From Streptomyces griseoviridis (GTDB taxonomy: Bacteria; Actinomycetota; Actinomycetes; Streptomycetales; Streptomycetaceae): 64,000 nt of DNA. The stretch is from assembly GCF_005222485.1 (NCBI RefSeq), contig NZ_CP029078.1, positions 806,001-870,000 on the forward strand. The letters are read 5' to 3'. Of this stretch, positions 32,388 through 40,458 are shown in pieces. Each line of letters starts with the position of its first letter. Positions within the stretch are counted from its first letter, which is position 1. The position numbers and the translations under genes are program-made. The notes below the pieces were generated by a model. That model was not told where the DNA came from and ran no database searches. It worked only from the letters and a program-made list of their open reading frames with translations.

Positions 32388-33445
32388 TCGCCCCGGCGGG
32401 TGTGTCCTCCCGCACCCATGTGGTGCGCAGCCCCTCGCGGCGGCTGTCGCTGCGGGTGGACCTCCGGACGCTGACGGTCTGTCTCGTGGTCCTCGCGGCC
32501 ACCGTCGCCATCGGCGTACTCGCCCTGGGCACCGGGGAGTTCACCGTCTCCCCGGCCGACGTGGTGCGCACCCTGCTCGGCAACGGCAGCGCACGCACCG
32601 ACTTCGTCGTCAACCAGCTGCGGCTGCCCAGGCTGCTCACCGGCATCCTGGTCGGTGCCGCGCTCGGGGTGAGCGGGGCCCTCTTCCAGAGCCTGTCGCG
32701 CAATCCGCTGGGCAGCCCCGACATCGTCGGCTTCACCTACGGCTCCGCCACCGGCGGCCTGTTGGTGGTGCTGGTCCTCGGCGGCACCGGCGGGCAGATC
32801 GCCTTCGGCGCGGTCGGCGGCGGACTGGCCACCGCGTTCCTGGTGTACGTGCTGGCGTGGCGGCACGGCGTCCACGGCTACCGGCTGGTGCTGGTCGGCA
32901 TCGGGGTCAGCGCCCTGCTCCAGGGCGTCAACGCCTACCTGCTCGCCAAGGCCCGCTTCACGCAGGCCGCGCAGGCGATGGTCTGGCTCAACGGCAGCCT
33001 GAACGGCCGCGACTGGGGCGACGTCCGCCCGGCCGCCGTCGGGCTCGTGGTGGTGCTGCCGCTGGTGGTGCTGGCCGCGGGCCGGCTGCGCGTCCTGGAG
33101 ATGGGCGACGACGTGGCGGGCGGGCTCGGGGTGTCCGTGCAGCGCACCCGCCTGGTGATCCTCGTCCTGGCGACGGCCGCGTGCGCGGTGGCGACGGCCG
33201 CGGCGGGCCCGGTGCCGTTCGTGGCGCTGATCGCGCCGCAACTGGCCCGCCGTCTCACCCGCGCGCCCGGACCCAACCTCGCGGCGGCGACCTGCGCCGG
33301 CGCCCTGCTGGTGGTCACCGCCGACTTCGTCTCCCAACGCGTCCCCGGCACGGCCCAGTTGCCGGTGGGGGTGGTGACGGCGGTGGTCGGCGGCGTCTAC
33401 CTGGGGCTGCTGCTGCGCGGACAGCGCCGGGCGGGCCGGGTCTGA
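32384..33445 (+). CDS. FecCD-family iron-siderophore ABC permease 2
   Basis: 353 aa, polytopic. QLRLPRLLTGILVGAALGVSGALFQSLSRNPLGSPDIVGFTYG and AAAGPVPFVALIAPQLARRL are the family hallmarks (FepG/FecD-like). ATG 32384 overlaps the previous stop, so the two permeases are translationally coupled. No ATP-binding FepC/FecE gene follows: the next gene is convergent. The ATPase must come from elsewhere in the genome. Confidence 0.92.
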   Translation: MIAPAGVSSRTHVVRSPSRRLSLRVDLRTLTVCLVVLAATVAIGVLALGTGEFTVSPADVVRTLLGNGSARTDFVVNQLRLPRLLTGILVGAALGVSGALFQSLSRNPLGSPDIVGFTYGSATGGLLVVLVLGGTGGQIAFGAVGGGLATAFLVYVLAWRHGVHGYRLVLVGIGVSALLQGVNAYLLAKARFTQAAQAMVWLNGSLNGRDWGDVRPAAVGLVVVLPLVVLAAGRLRVLEMGDDVAGGLGVSVQRTRLVILVLATAACAVATAAAGPVPFVALIAPQLARRLTRAPGPNLAAATCAGALLVVTADFVSQRVPGTAQLPVGVVTAVVGGVYLGLLLRGQRRAGRV

Positions 33446-33472
33446 ACGCCGGCCGCGCACGGCGCGGTCGGG

Positions 33473-34456
33473 TCAGGCGTCGAGGGAGCGGAGCCAGTCG
33501 ATCAGGTGGCGGTTGGTCTCGTCGGGGCGCTCCTGCTGGAGCCAGTGGCCGCAGCCGTCCAGGAGGTGCGAGGCGGTGAGGCCGGGAAGGGTCCTCGGGT
33601 ACGCCTCGATCGCGTCGGCGAGCCAGGTGGTGGAGGCGTCGCGGCTGCCGCCGAGGAACAGCGACGGCTGGTGGACGGGGGCGCCGTGGTGGTCGGCCAG
33701 GTCGGCCCAGTCCCGGTCCATGTTGCGGTAGCGGTTGAGTGCGCCCGTCACTCCACTGCGTTCGAACTCGGCCGCGTAGACGTCGAGTTCGGCCTCGGTG
33801 AGCCAGTGCGGCAGCCGCCCCTCGGGGAACCTCTCACGCAGCGTGCCGCCCCGGGTCACGAAGTGCGGGTCGGGGGCGCCGGGTTCGGGCATGGTGTCGG
33901 CGGACAGCGCCGCGTAGAAGCCGCCGAGCCAGCCCCGTACATCGGGTTCGATCTCCGCCTCGGCGCGGCCGGGCTGCTGGAAGTAGGAGACGTAGAACTC
34001 CTCCGGGCCACCCATCGCGGCGAACACCTCGCTCGGCTTCGGGCCGCCGGGCGGGGTGTACGGGACGCTCAGCAGGCCGACGGCGCGGAACACGTCGGGG
34101 CGCAGCAGCGCGGAGGTCGCGGCGATGGTCGCGCCCCAGTCGTGGCCGACGATCACGGCGGACGACTCACCGAGGGCCTCCACGACGGCGACGTTGTCGG
34201 CGACCAGGTCGCGCAGCCCGTACGCGTCCACCGCACCGGGCTTGGAGGAGCGCCCGTAGCCACGTACGTCGAGGGCCGCCGCGCGGTAGCCGGCGGCGGC
34301 CAGCGCGGGCAGCTGGCGGCGCCAGGAGTACCAGGACTCAGGGAACCCGTGCACGAGCAGCACGAGCGGCCCCTCGCCCTGCTCCACCAGGTGGGTGCGG
34401 CCGGCCGGCGAGGGCACCAGGCGGTGCGTGCGGTCGGCGTCGGATGTCTGCGGCAT
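33473..34456 (-). CDS. alpha/beta hydrolase, soluble epoxide hydrolase-like
   Basis: 327 aa. HGFPESWYSWRRQ supplies the oxyanion-hole HGxP motif, and GHDWG has Asp as nucleophile, the mark of epoxide hydrolases and haloalkane dehalogenases as opposed to Ser esterases. The catalytic His is in GCGHWLQQERP. Tyrosines of the cap domain (FYVSYF region) fit an epoxide hydrolase. ATG 34456 has GGAGGA upstream. It is convergent with the permease genes, 27 bases away, and probably not part of the siderophore cluster: no iron box. Confidence 0.82.
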   Translation of the reverse strand: MPQTSDADRTHRLVPSPAGRTHLVEQGEGPLVLLVHGFPESWYSWRRQLPALAAAGYRAAALDVRGYGRSSKPGAVDAYGLRDLVADNVAVVEALGESSAVIVGHDWGATIAATSALLRPDVFRAVGLLSVPYTPPGGPKPSEVFAAMGGPEEFYVSYFQQPGRAEAEIEPDVRGWLGGFYAALSADTMPEPGAPDPHFVTRGGTLRERFPEGRLPHWLTEAELDVYAAEFERSGVTGALNRYRNMDRDWADLADHHGAPVHQPSLFLGGSRDASTTWLADAIEAYPRTLPGLTASHLLDGCGHWLQQERPDETNRHLIDWLRSLDA

Positions 34457-34790
34457 GGGGTTCCTCCGGTGCGGGCGCGGTCGCGGGCCTGATCTGCCGT
34501 CGAGCGGCCCGGTCACGCGGGCCGGGGCGGCCGTCGGGCAGCCTGGTCGCGGGGACCAGGTTCCGCTGTCGATCATCCGGTCCCACCCGCGCGCGACACG
34601 ACATCCGTTGCCGTTCCGGCAAAACCGCCCGGCCGCCGGCCGCCGGCCGCGTGGTCAGGGCCTCAGGAGGCCAGGACGCCAGGACGCCAGGTCATCAGGG
34701 TGTCCGGACGCCGGGACGCCAGGTCATCAGGGTGTCCGGACGCCGGGACGCCGGGTCATCAGGACGTCAGGACGTCAGGACGTCAGGGCG
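34457..34790. other. intergenic region, mostly repeat
   Basis: The first 217 bases carry the promoter side of the hydrolase gene and no convincing gene. From 34674 to its end and into the next gene it is an array of 8-bp units, listed separately. Confidence 0.6.
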
Positions 34791-34801
34791 TCAGGGCGTC
34801 C
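34674..34801. repeat. 8-bp tandem array with 32-bp higher-order unit
   Basis: Sixteen back-to-back 8-mers of the families GGACGCCA/G, GGTCATCA, GGGTGTCC and GGACGTCA. A 32-bp super-unit (two GGACGCCN, then GGTCATCA, then GGGTGTCC) occurs twice plus a partial third. The array covers the stop codon and last codons of the GNAT gene at 34791. Confidence 0.9.
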
Positions 34802-35906
34802 CGTGGTCCGCTCCCCCGGGGGTGAGGGGGTGGGAGGTGCGCAGGGTGCCGACGGTCTTCAGCAGGCGGTCGGCGGGTTCGCGGAGCGCCGGGTGGGCGT
34901 TGACCGTGTTGCGCAGGCCGCGCACCGGTCCGCGCCACAGCCGGTGCGCGGCGGAGACGGGGTGCGGGCGGCTCACGAACCCCTCGCCGACCCGCAGCTC
35001 ACGGGTCTTGAGCCAGTCCTTGTACTCCTTGTCGCCGCGCCCGAGGTCCATCGTCGTCACCCCGTGCCGGCCGGCCGCCTCGGCGGTCCGCAGATGCATC
35101 ATCAGGCCCGGCGAGTAGTAGTGCAGCTCCGGGTCGTACGCGGTGAACCAGGCCGCGAGGACGGTGCGCGAGCGGGGCCCGAAGTGCGCGGCGACCGGCC
35201 GGTCGCCCGCGTAGAGCACGGACAGGACGCCGGTGAAGTGCTCCTCGCGGACCTCGAAGAGGTCGTCGACCAGGTCGACTATCCAGGGCCTGGCGAACCG
35301 GTCCATCCGGCCCGTCCTGCGGTACTGGGCGGACTTCCAGCGCATCAGGGTGCGCAGCATCCGCGGGTCCCGCTCGTCGAAGACGAACCGGAACGCGCCG
35401 ATGTCGCGCCCGAGCCTGCGCTCCTTCTTCAGCGTCGTCTTGGCGAGCCCCGGGTAGGCGCCGCGCAGCCACTGCGGGTATCCGCTCTCGTCCGGCTTGA
35501 GGTCGACGACCGGGGAGGCGAACCGTCCCGTCACCTGAGGCGCGAACGGTCTCTGCTCCTCGACGAGATGGTCGAACTCGAACAGCGAGAGCCCGCAGGC
35601 GCGCAGCAGTTCCCGCGCGTCCCAGGTGACGCCCGGCCGGTGCACCAGGGCCTGGCAGTCCGACAGGCCGAGCCCGATGGCCCGGCCGACCCCCAACGCG
35701 TTCCGCTCGTAGGGCAGGAACCCGACCGGTTCGCCGTCCGCGCGCAGCACGGCGAACCGGGCGCCGGCGCGGTGCCGTGCGACCCCGCTCGCGAACTCCG
35801 GTGCCAGAAAGGGGTTGGCGTACTCGGGCGACTCGTCCATCGCCCGGTGCCACGCGTCCCGTAACGCGTCGCTCAGTTCGTCGAATCGGTGGATCGTCAC
35901 GTCCAC
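34791..35906 (-). CDS. GNAT-family (CelD/FemX-like) acyltransferase
   Basis: 371 aa. Fits the BioF2-like/CelD group of GNAT-fold proteins: two acyltransferase-like halves, with FLAPEFASGVARHR and ADGEPVGFLPYER early and LYAGDRPVAAHFG, LHYYSPGLMMHLRTAEAA and TMDLGRGDKEYKDWL late. Members are found with exopolysaccharide or cell-wall genes and may transfer acyl or aminoacyl groups; the substrate cannot be told from sequence. GTG start at 35906. The C-terminal end and stop lie in the 8-bp repeat array, so the tail sequence (GGADHGTP) may vary between strains. Confidence 0.78.
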   Translation of the reverse strand: MDVTIHRFDELSDALRDAWHRAMDESPEYANPFLAPEFASGVARHRAGARFAVLRADGEPVGFLPYERNALGVGRAIGLGLSDCQALVHRPGVTWDARELLRACGLSLFEFDHLVEEQRPFAPQVTGRFASPVVDLKPDESGYPQWLRGAYPGLAKTTLKKERRLGRDIGAFRFVFDERDPRMLRTLMRWKSAQYRRTGRMDRFARPWIVDLVDDLFEVREEHFTGVLSVLYAGDRPVAAHFGPRSRTVLAAWFTAYDPELHYYSPGLMMHLRTAEAAGRHGVTTMDLGRGDKEYKDWLKTRELRVGEGFVSRPHPVSAAHRLWRGPVRGLRNTVNAHPALREPADRLLKTVGTLRTSHPLTPGGADHGTP

Positions 35907-36462
35907 GTCAGTTCAGCCGCCCTTCCCAAGGCTCCGCGAGGAACACGCCGGCCGCGGCACCGGCCGACGGGGCGTGTGGACCCCTGCTCATGGATCGCAT
36001 CGGCGACCACTCCCCCCGTGACGCACCGGCCGGCTCGCTCCGTGCCGCCGCCGCTCCCCCTGCGCGGCCGGGCGTGGGCCGCCGGGCCGGGATCAAACGT
36101 GGCGAAACAGCACGCACGTTGTCAAGAGTGCCAGTTCGCGTGCTCCGCCGGGGGCGGGACGGCCCGATCCGCCCCCGCCGTCCGGCTCGGTGAGAAGGAG
36201 GTAGGGAATCGGTATGACGGCGTGGGCGTAACGTCCGGGTGGTCGTGACCGCGGGGGCGGAGGGGCCGCCGCCGTGGTCATGCCGGTCGCCGTGCGGTCC
36301 GCCGCCGGGCCGGTCCCGTCGGGACCGTCACTGTCGTCCCGTCCGCCGCCGGGGCCCGGTCCCGTCAGGACCGTCACCGTCGTCCCGTCGCTGCCGCGTC
36401 CGCCGCCGGCGGTCTCGTCGTGGTCGTCGTGTTCATCGTGTTCGTGGAGGTGTGTGGGGGTC
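35907..36462. other. intergenic region without a clear gene
   Basis: 555 bases between divergent genes. There is a consensus-like AAGGAGGT at 36195-36202 followed by ATG 36214 and only five codons (MTAWA, stop at 36231). An imperfect direct repeat (GGTCCCGTC-GGACCGTCAC type) lies around 36310-36400. Frames through here look non-coding. Confidence 0.5.
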
Positions 36463-37455
36463 ATGGGGAGTCTGCCGGAACTCACCGCGGGCCGGCTCCT
36501 CTCGACCTGGCAGGTGGACCTGCCCGCCCTGCTCCTGGTCGGGTTCCTGGGCGGTCTGTACGGCTGGGGCGTGCTGCGGCTGCGGCGCCGGGGCGAGCGG
36601 TGGCCGGTGGCGCGTGGCGTGGCGTTCGCGGTGGCGGGTCTCGGCACGCTGGTGGTGGCGACGATGTCGGCGCTCGCCGTGTACGACCGGGTGCTGTTCT
36701 GGCCCGCGGCCCTCCAGAACATCCTGCTCGACCTGGTCGCGCCGCTCGGCCTCGCGCTGGGCGACCCGCTGCGGCTGGCCCTGCGCGCGCTGCCAGCCCC
36801 GCACGCGGGACGGCTGCGGCGGGCGATGACCGGGCGGCTGGTGGGCCTGCTCACCTTCCCGCTGGTCAGTACGGCCCTGGTCCTCGCGACCGAACTGGCG
36901 ATCTACTTCACGCCGTACTTCGCGACGGCGCTGCGCGTCGGCCCGCTGCACGAGCTGATGTATCTGCACCTGCTGCTGGCCGGCTCCCTCTTCGTGGTCC
37001 CGGTCCTCACCCGTGAGCAGGCGCTGCCCGCCTGGTGCGGCCATCCGGTGCGGGCGGCGCTGGTCTTCCTCGACGGGATCGTCGACGCCGTCCCCGGCAT
37101 CGTCGTCCTCACCCACGGCACGCTGATCGCGGGCGCCTGGTACGGCCGCCACCGTCCGGTCTGGTCGCCGGATGTCCGGCACGACCAGCAGGTCGGCGGG
37201 GGCGCGATGATCAGCGTCGCGGAACTGGTCGCGCTGCCCTTCCTGCTGGCCGTCCTCGCCCAGTGGTCCCGCGCGGAGCGGGCCGGGACGGCGGCCCTCG
37301 ACCGCCGTCTCGACCGGGAGCTGATCCCGGCGACGCCCTCCCGGCCGCCTCTCCAGGGGGAGGCGGACCGGGTGCGGCCGTGGTGGGAGACGGAGGACGG
37401 CGAGGTCGCCCGACGGCTGCGGCGGGAGGGACAGGGGCCGCCCGGGTACCCCTAG
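36463..37455 (+). CDS. cytochrome c oxidase assembly factor, CtaG/caa3-type membrane protein
   Basis: 330 aa with about 7-8 membrane helices. The CtaG-family features are LFWPAALQNILLDLVAPLGLALGDPLRLALRAL, the HELMYLHLLLAGSLFVVPVL segment with conserved His, and GIVVLTHGTLIAGAWY. Known members help copper delivery to or assembly of heme-copper oxidases. The ATG at 36463 was chosen because GGAGG and GGGGG precede it and the upstream codons are unlike protein. The C-terminal 70 residues are cytoplasmic and charged. Confidence 0.82.
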   Translation: MGSLPELTAGRLLSTWQVDLPALLLVGFLGGLYGWGVLRLRRRGERWPVARGVAFAVAGLGTLVVATMSALAVYDRVLFWPAALQNILLDLVAPLGLALGDPLRLALRALPAPHAGRLRRAMTGRLVGLLTFPLVSTALVLATELAIYFTPYFATALRVGPLHELMYLHLLLAGSLFVVPVLTREQALPAWCGHPVRAALVFLDGIVDAVPGIVVLTHGTLIAGAWYGRHRPVWSPDVRHDQQVGGGAMISVAELVALPFLLAVLAQWSRAERAGTAALDRRLDRELIPATPSRPPLQGEADRVRPWWETEDGEVARRLRREGQGPPGYP

Positions 37456-38816
37456 GGCTGCCGCTCGCGGGGGTGGCGGGTCGGGACGGCCGTGCGGCTC
37501 ACGGCCGCCGCCAGCTTGCGCAGCCGCCGCCAGTCCATGCGGGGCGGCAGGTCGGGGACGCCGGGGCGCTCGCGGGGGACGCGGACGCGCAGGGCCCGGC
37601 GCACGATCCGGCAGCGGACGGGCGCCTGCAAGGTGATGGCCTCGCCGTCGAGGCCCACCTCCAGGGTCGGTTCGTCGGCCTCGATCACCACCTCGGGCGC
37701 GGACAGCTTGCCGAAGCCCTGCGGCTGCGGGTCGAGGAGCAGTTCGGCGGCGTCCACCGCGCTGTCGACCTTGAGGGCGAGGACCCCGAGGGTTCCCGAG
37801 TTCAGCCGCTCGCGGCGGCCGAAGCCGAGGGGGTCGTCGGTCCGGTACGGGTTGTTGCTGACGAGCACGGCCTGCGGGTCGGCGAAGGTGGTGTCGCCCG
37901 CCCTGACCGTGAGGCGGGGTCCGACCTGCCGTGACAGCAGGTCGGGCAGGAGTTCGAGCGCGGTGCCCACCTTGGAGTCCCGGTACCCGGGGCTCTGCAC
38001 GACCGCGCCGTACGCCCCGAAGGACGCGTTGTTGACGAACGGGCGGTCGTCGGCGAACCCGAGGTCGACGCGGATCTCGACGCCGTCGGTGAGGGCGTCC
38101 AGGCAGGCGGCGGGGTCGTCGCGGTCGAGACCGAGGTCCATCGCGAAGTGGTTGCGGGTGCCCGCCGAGATGACCAGGAACGGCAGGCCGTGCTCCGCGG
38201 CCACCGCGGCGACCAGCGCCTGCGTGCCGTCGCCGCCGGCCACCCCGAGCAGGTCGGCGCCGTCCGCGACCGCCTCCCGGGCGAGTGCCTCGACGTCCTG
38301 GTGCTGCTCCGGGTCGAGCAGGACGACCGTCGCGCCGAGCCGCTCCGCCTTCTCCCGCACCCCGAACTTCTCCACCTTGCCGCCTCCCGAACGCGGGTTG
38401 AGCAGCAGGAACGGGCGCTTGGGGGCGGGCGTGCGGTACTCCTTGACGCGGATGCGGCGCAACCCCGTGGTGCGCAGCGCGTACCGGCCGCTGGCGACCG
38501 CCGCGCACCACAGCGCCGCGGACAGCAGCAGCACCCAGAGCAGATGGGCGCTCGCGAACAGGACGATGACGCCGACCGGCGCCAGGACAGCGAGGAGGGT
38601 CGCCCCCACCCGGGCCACACCCCGGCGCGAGAGCACCCACCACAGGGCGACGGCGGTCAGGGCGAGGCCCACCACGCCGACCGCGAGCAGCAGGACGCCC
38701 ATCAGGCCGCCGTAGAGGAGAGGCAGCAGGGCCGCGAGCGCGGCCGATGCGAGCGCGCCGCGCGCGGCCCACGCCTGGAGGTGATGCGACCGCTCGGCAG
38801 CCGTCACGGAATACAC
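37452..38816 (-). CDS. diacylglycerol kinase-family lipid kinase with N-terminal membrane domain
   Basis: 454 aa. The first ~125 residues form about four membrane helices. The kinase domain starts at KRPFLLLNPRSGGGK, has the GGDGTQ nucleotide-binding motif, and continues with the SAGTRNHFAMDLGLD segment and a C-terminal beta-sandwich (VGLDGEAITL). Probably phosphorylates a lipid at the cytoplasmic membrane (DgkB/YegS/LCB5 family). The GTG at 38816 follows GGAGG; the frame is open further upstream but without a good start. Four-base overlap at the end with the convergent CtaG gene. Confidence 0.85.
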   Translation of the reverse strand: MYSVTAAERSHHLQAWAARGALASAALAALLPLLYGGLMGVLLLAVGVVGLALTAVALWWVLSRRGVARVGATLLAVLAPVGVIVLFASAHLLWVLLLSAALWCAAVASGRYALRTTGLRRIRVKEYRTPAPKRPFLLLNPRSGGGKVEKFGVREKAERLGATVVLLDPEQHQDVEALAREAVADGADLLGVAGGDGTQALVAAVAAEHGLPFLVISAGTRNHFAMDLGLDRDDPAACLDALTDGVEIRVDLGFADDRPFVNNASFGAYGAVVQSPGYRDSKVGTALELLPDLLSRQVGPRLTVRAGDTTFADPQAVLVSNNPYRTDDPLGFGRRERLNSGTLGVLALKVDSAVDAAELLLDPQPQGFGKLSAPEVVIEADEPTLEVGLDGEAITLQAPVRCRIVRRALRVRVPRERPGVPDLPPRMDWRRLRKLAAAVSRTAVPTRHPRERQP

Positions 38817-38972
38817 AGGCTCCTCCACCTCGGGAAACGACGAACACGTCGGCACACGCCTGACCCCCGGTCGGGCGACGGGGAGCCTCAAGTTCTCACG
38901 TGCCGGCGTCCGAGCACCAACTACCCCCGCGCTCGTCACCTAGTCGCGCGCCCTTCCCACCCTTCAGCGGTA

Positions 38973-38980
38973 TGTGACAT
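38973..38980. promoter_or_regulatory. candidate GntR operator half (TGTGACAT), copy 1
   Basis: TGTGACAT lies 10 bases before the GTG of the first hydroxyproline gene, within the small palindrome ATGTGACAT. The same 7-8-mer recurs in two other intergenic gaps of this gene group. Operator status is inference. Confidence 0.4.
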
Positions 38981-38989
38981 GGTACTGCC

Positions 38990-40159
38990 GTGGCCAATCG
39001 ACTGACCTGCGATGTCGTGGTGGTCGGGGCGGGCATGGTGGGCGCGGCCTGCGCCCTGTACGCGGCCCGTTCCGGCCTGGACGTGCTGGTGGTCGACCGG
39101 GGTCCGGTCGCCGGGGGCACCACAGGCGCGGGCGAGGGCAATCTGCTCGTCTCCGACAAGGAGCCCGGCCCCGAACTCGAACTCGCGCTGCTGTCCGCCC
39201 GGTTGTGGACGGAGCTGGCCACCGAGGGTGACCTCGGTCCGGCCTTGGAGTACGAACCGAAGGGCGGTGTCGTCGTCGCCTCCGAGCCGTCGGCGCTCAC
39301 CGCGCTGGAGGGGTTCGCCGCCGGGCAGCGGGCGGCCGGGGTCGACGCGGTCGCCGTCTCCCCCGAGCGGCTGCGGGAGCTGGAGCCCCGGCTGTCCCGT
39401 GCCGTCGCCGGGGGTGTGCTGTATCCGCAGGACGCCCAGGTCATGCCGACGCTGGCCGCCGCGCACGTCCTGCGGGCCTCGGGCGCCCGCGTGGAGACCG
39501 GCCGCACGGTGACCGGGGTGCTGCGCGGCCGGGACGGCGCCGTACGGGGCGTGGTCGGTGACCGGGGCGAGATCCACGCACCGGCCGTGGTGAACGCGGC
39601 GGGCACCTGGGGCGGGGCGCTCGCCGCTCTCGCCGGCGTCCACCTGCCCGTGCTGCCGCGCCGCGGCTTCGTCCTGGTCACCGAGCCGCTGCCCCGTCTC
39701 GTCCACCACAAGGTCTACGCCGCCGACTATGTCGCCGACGTCGCCAGCGCCTCGGCCGCCCTCCAGACCTCACCCGTCGTCGAGGGGACCGCGGCGGGAC
39801 CGATCCTGATCGGCGCCAGCCGCGAACGCGTCGGCTTCGACCGGTCGTTCTCGCTGCCCGTGGTCCGCGCGCTCGCGTCCGGCGCGACCCGGCTGTTCCC
39901 CTTCCTCGAACAGGTCCGCGCCCTGCGGACCTATCTCGGCTTCCGCCCCTACCTCCCCGACCACCTGCCGGCCGTCGGACCCGACCCGCGCGTGCCGGGG
40001 CTGTTCCACGCCTGCGGCCACGAGGGCGCGGGCATCGGCCTCGCGACCGGCACCGGGCAGCTGATCGCGCAGGCGCTCACCTCACGGACGCCCGATCTGG
40101 ACCTGACGCCGTTCCGCCCCGACCGTTTTCCCGCCGTCACCTCCGAGGAGTCCCGGTGA
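38990..40159 (+). CDS. D-hydroxyproline dehydrogenase, FAD-dependent beta-type subunit
   Basis: 389 aa DAO-family flavoprotein. FAD-binding VVVGAGMVGAACALYAARSG at 11-30, the family's GGTTGAGEGN loop, and the C-terminal FAD contact GHEGAGIGLATGTGQL. It carries the substrate-oxidising site of the three-subunit enzyme that turns cis-4-hydroxy-D-proline into 1-pyrroline-4-hydroxy-2-carboxylate, as known from Pseudomonas. The next two genes, a small 2Fe-2S protein and an NAD(P)H-type flavoprotein with BFD-like cluster, complete that complex. GTG start; its stop overlaps the next ATG-side codons (4 bases), so translation is coupled. Confidence 0.85.
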   Translation: MANRLTCDVVVVGAGMVGAACALYAARSGLDVLVVDRGPVAGGTTGAGEGNLLVSDKEPGPELELALLSARLWTELATEGDLGPALEYEPKGGVVVASEPSALTALEGFAAGQRAAGVDAVAVSPERLRELEPRLSRAVAGGVLYPQDAQVMPTLAAAHVLRASGARVETGRTVTGVLRGRDGAVRGVVGDRGEIHAPAVVNAAGTWGGALAALAGVHLPVLPRRGFVLVTEPLPRLVHHKVYAADYVADVASASAALQTSPVVEGTAAGPILIGASRERVGFDRSFSLPVVRALASGATRLFPFLEQVRALRTYLGFRPYLPDHLPAVGPDPRVPGLFHACGHEGAGIGLATGTGQLIAQALTSRTPDLDLTPFRPDRFPAVTSEESR

Positions 40160-40458
40160 ACTCCCCTCTCCGCCTGGCCGACGCCCACCCCGGCCCGAGT
40201 TTCGCCGTCACCTTCGACGGCCGCGAGATCCGGGCCCTGCCCGGCCAGACGGTGGCCGCCGCGCTGTGGGCGGCGGGCGTCACCTCGTGGCGCACCACCC
40301 GCGACCAGGGCAGGCCGCGCGGGGTGTTCTGCGGGATCGGCGTGTGCTTCGACTGCCTGGTGACCGTCAACGACCGCCCCAACCAACGGGCTTGTCTGCT
40401 GCCGGTCGAACCGGGCGACACCATCCGCAGCCAGGCGGGGACCGGCCACGATGGCTGA
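40156..40458 (+). CDS. (2Fe-2S)-binding gamma-type subunit of D-hydroxyproline dehydrogenase
   Basis: 100 aa. Four cysteines in C-x4-C-x2-C-x11-C (FCGIGVCFDC...RAC) bind a ferredoxin-like 2Fe-2S cluster. The rest follows the small subunit of sarcosine/hydroxyproline oxidase complexes (ALPGQTVAAALWAAGVTSWR). GTG start overlapping the upstream stop, and the stop overlaps the next gene by eight bases. It likely shuttles electrons between the two flavoproteins. Confidence 0.85.
   Translation: MNSPLRLADAHPGPSFAVTFDGREIRALPGQTVAAALWAAGVTSWRTTRDQGRPRGVFCGIGVCFDCLVTVNDRPNQRACLLPVEPGDTIRSQAGTGHDG

Noticed and set aside
34674..34801. CRISPR array
   Set aside because: Repeat units are 8 bp and directly adjacent, without unique spacers, and no cas gene is present.
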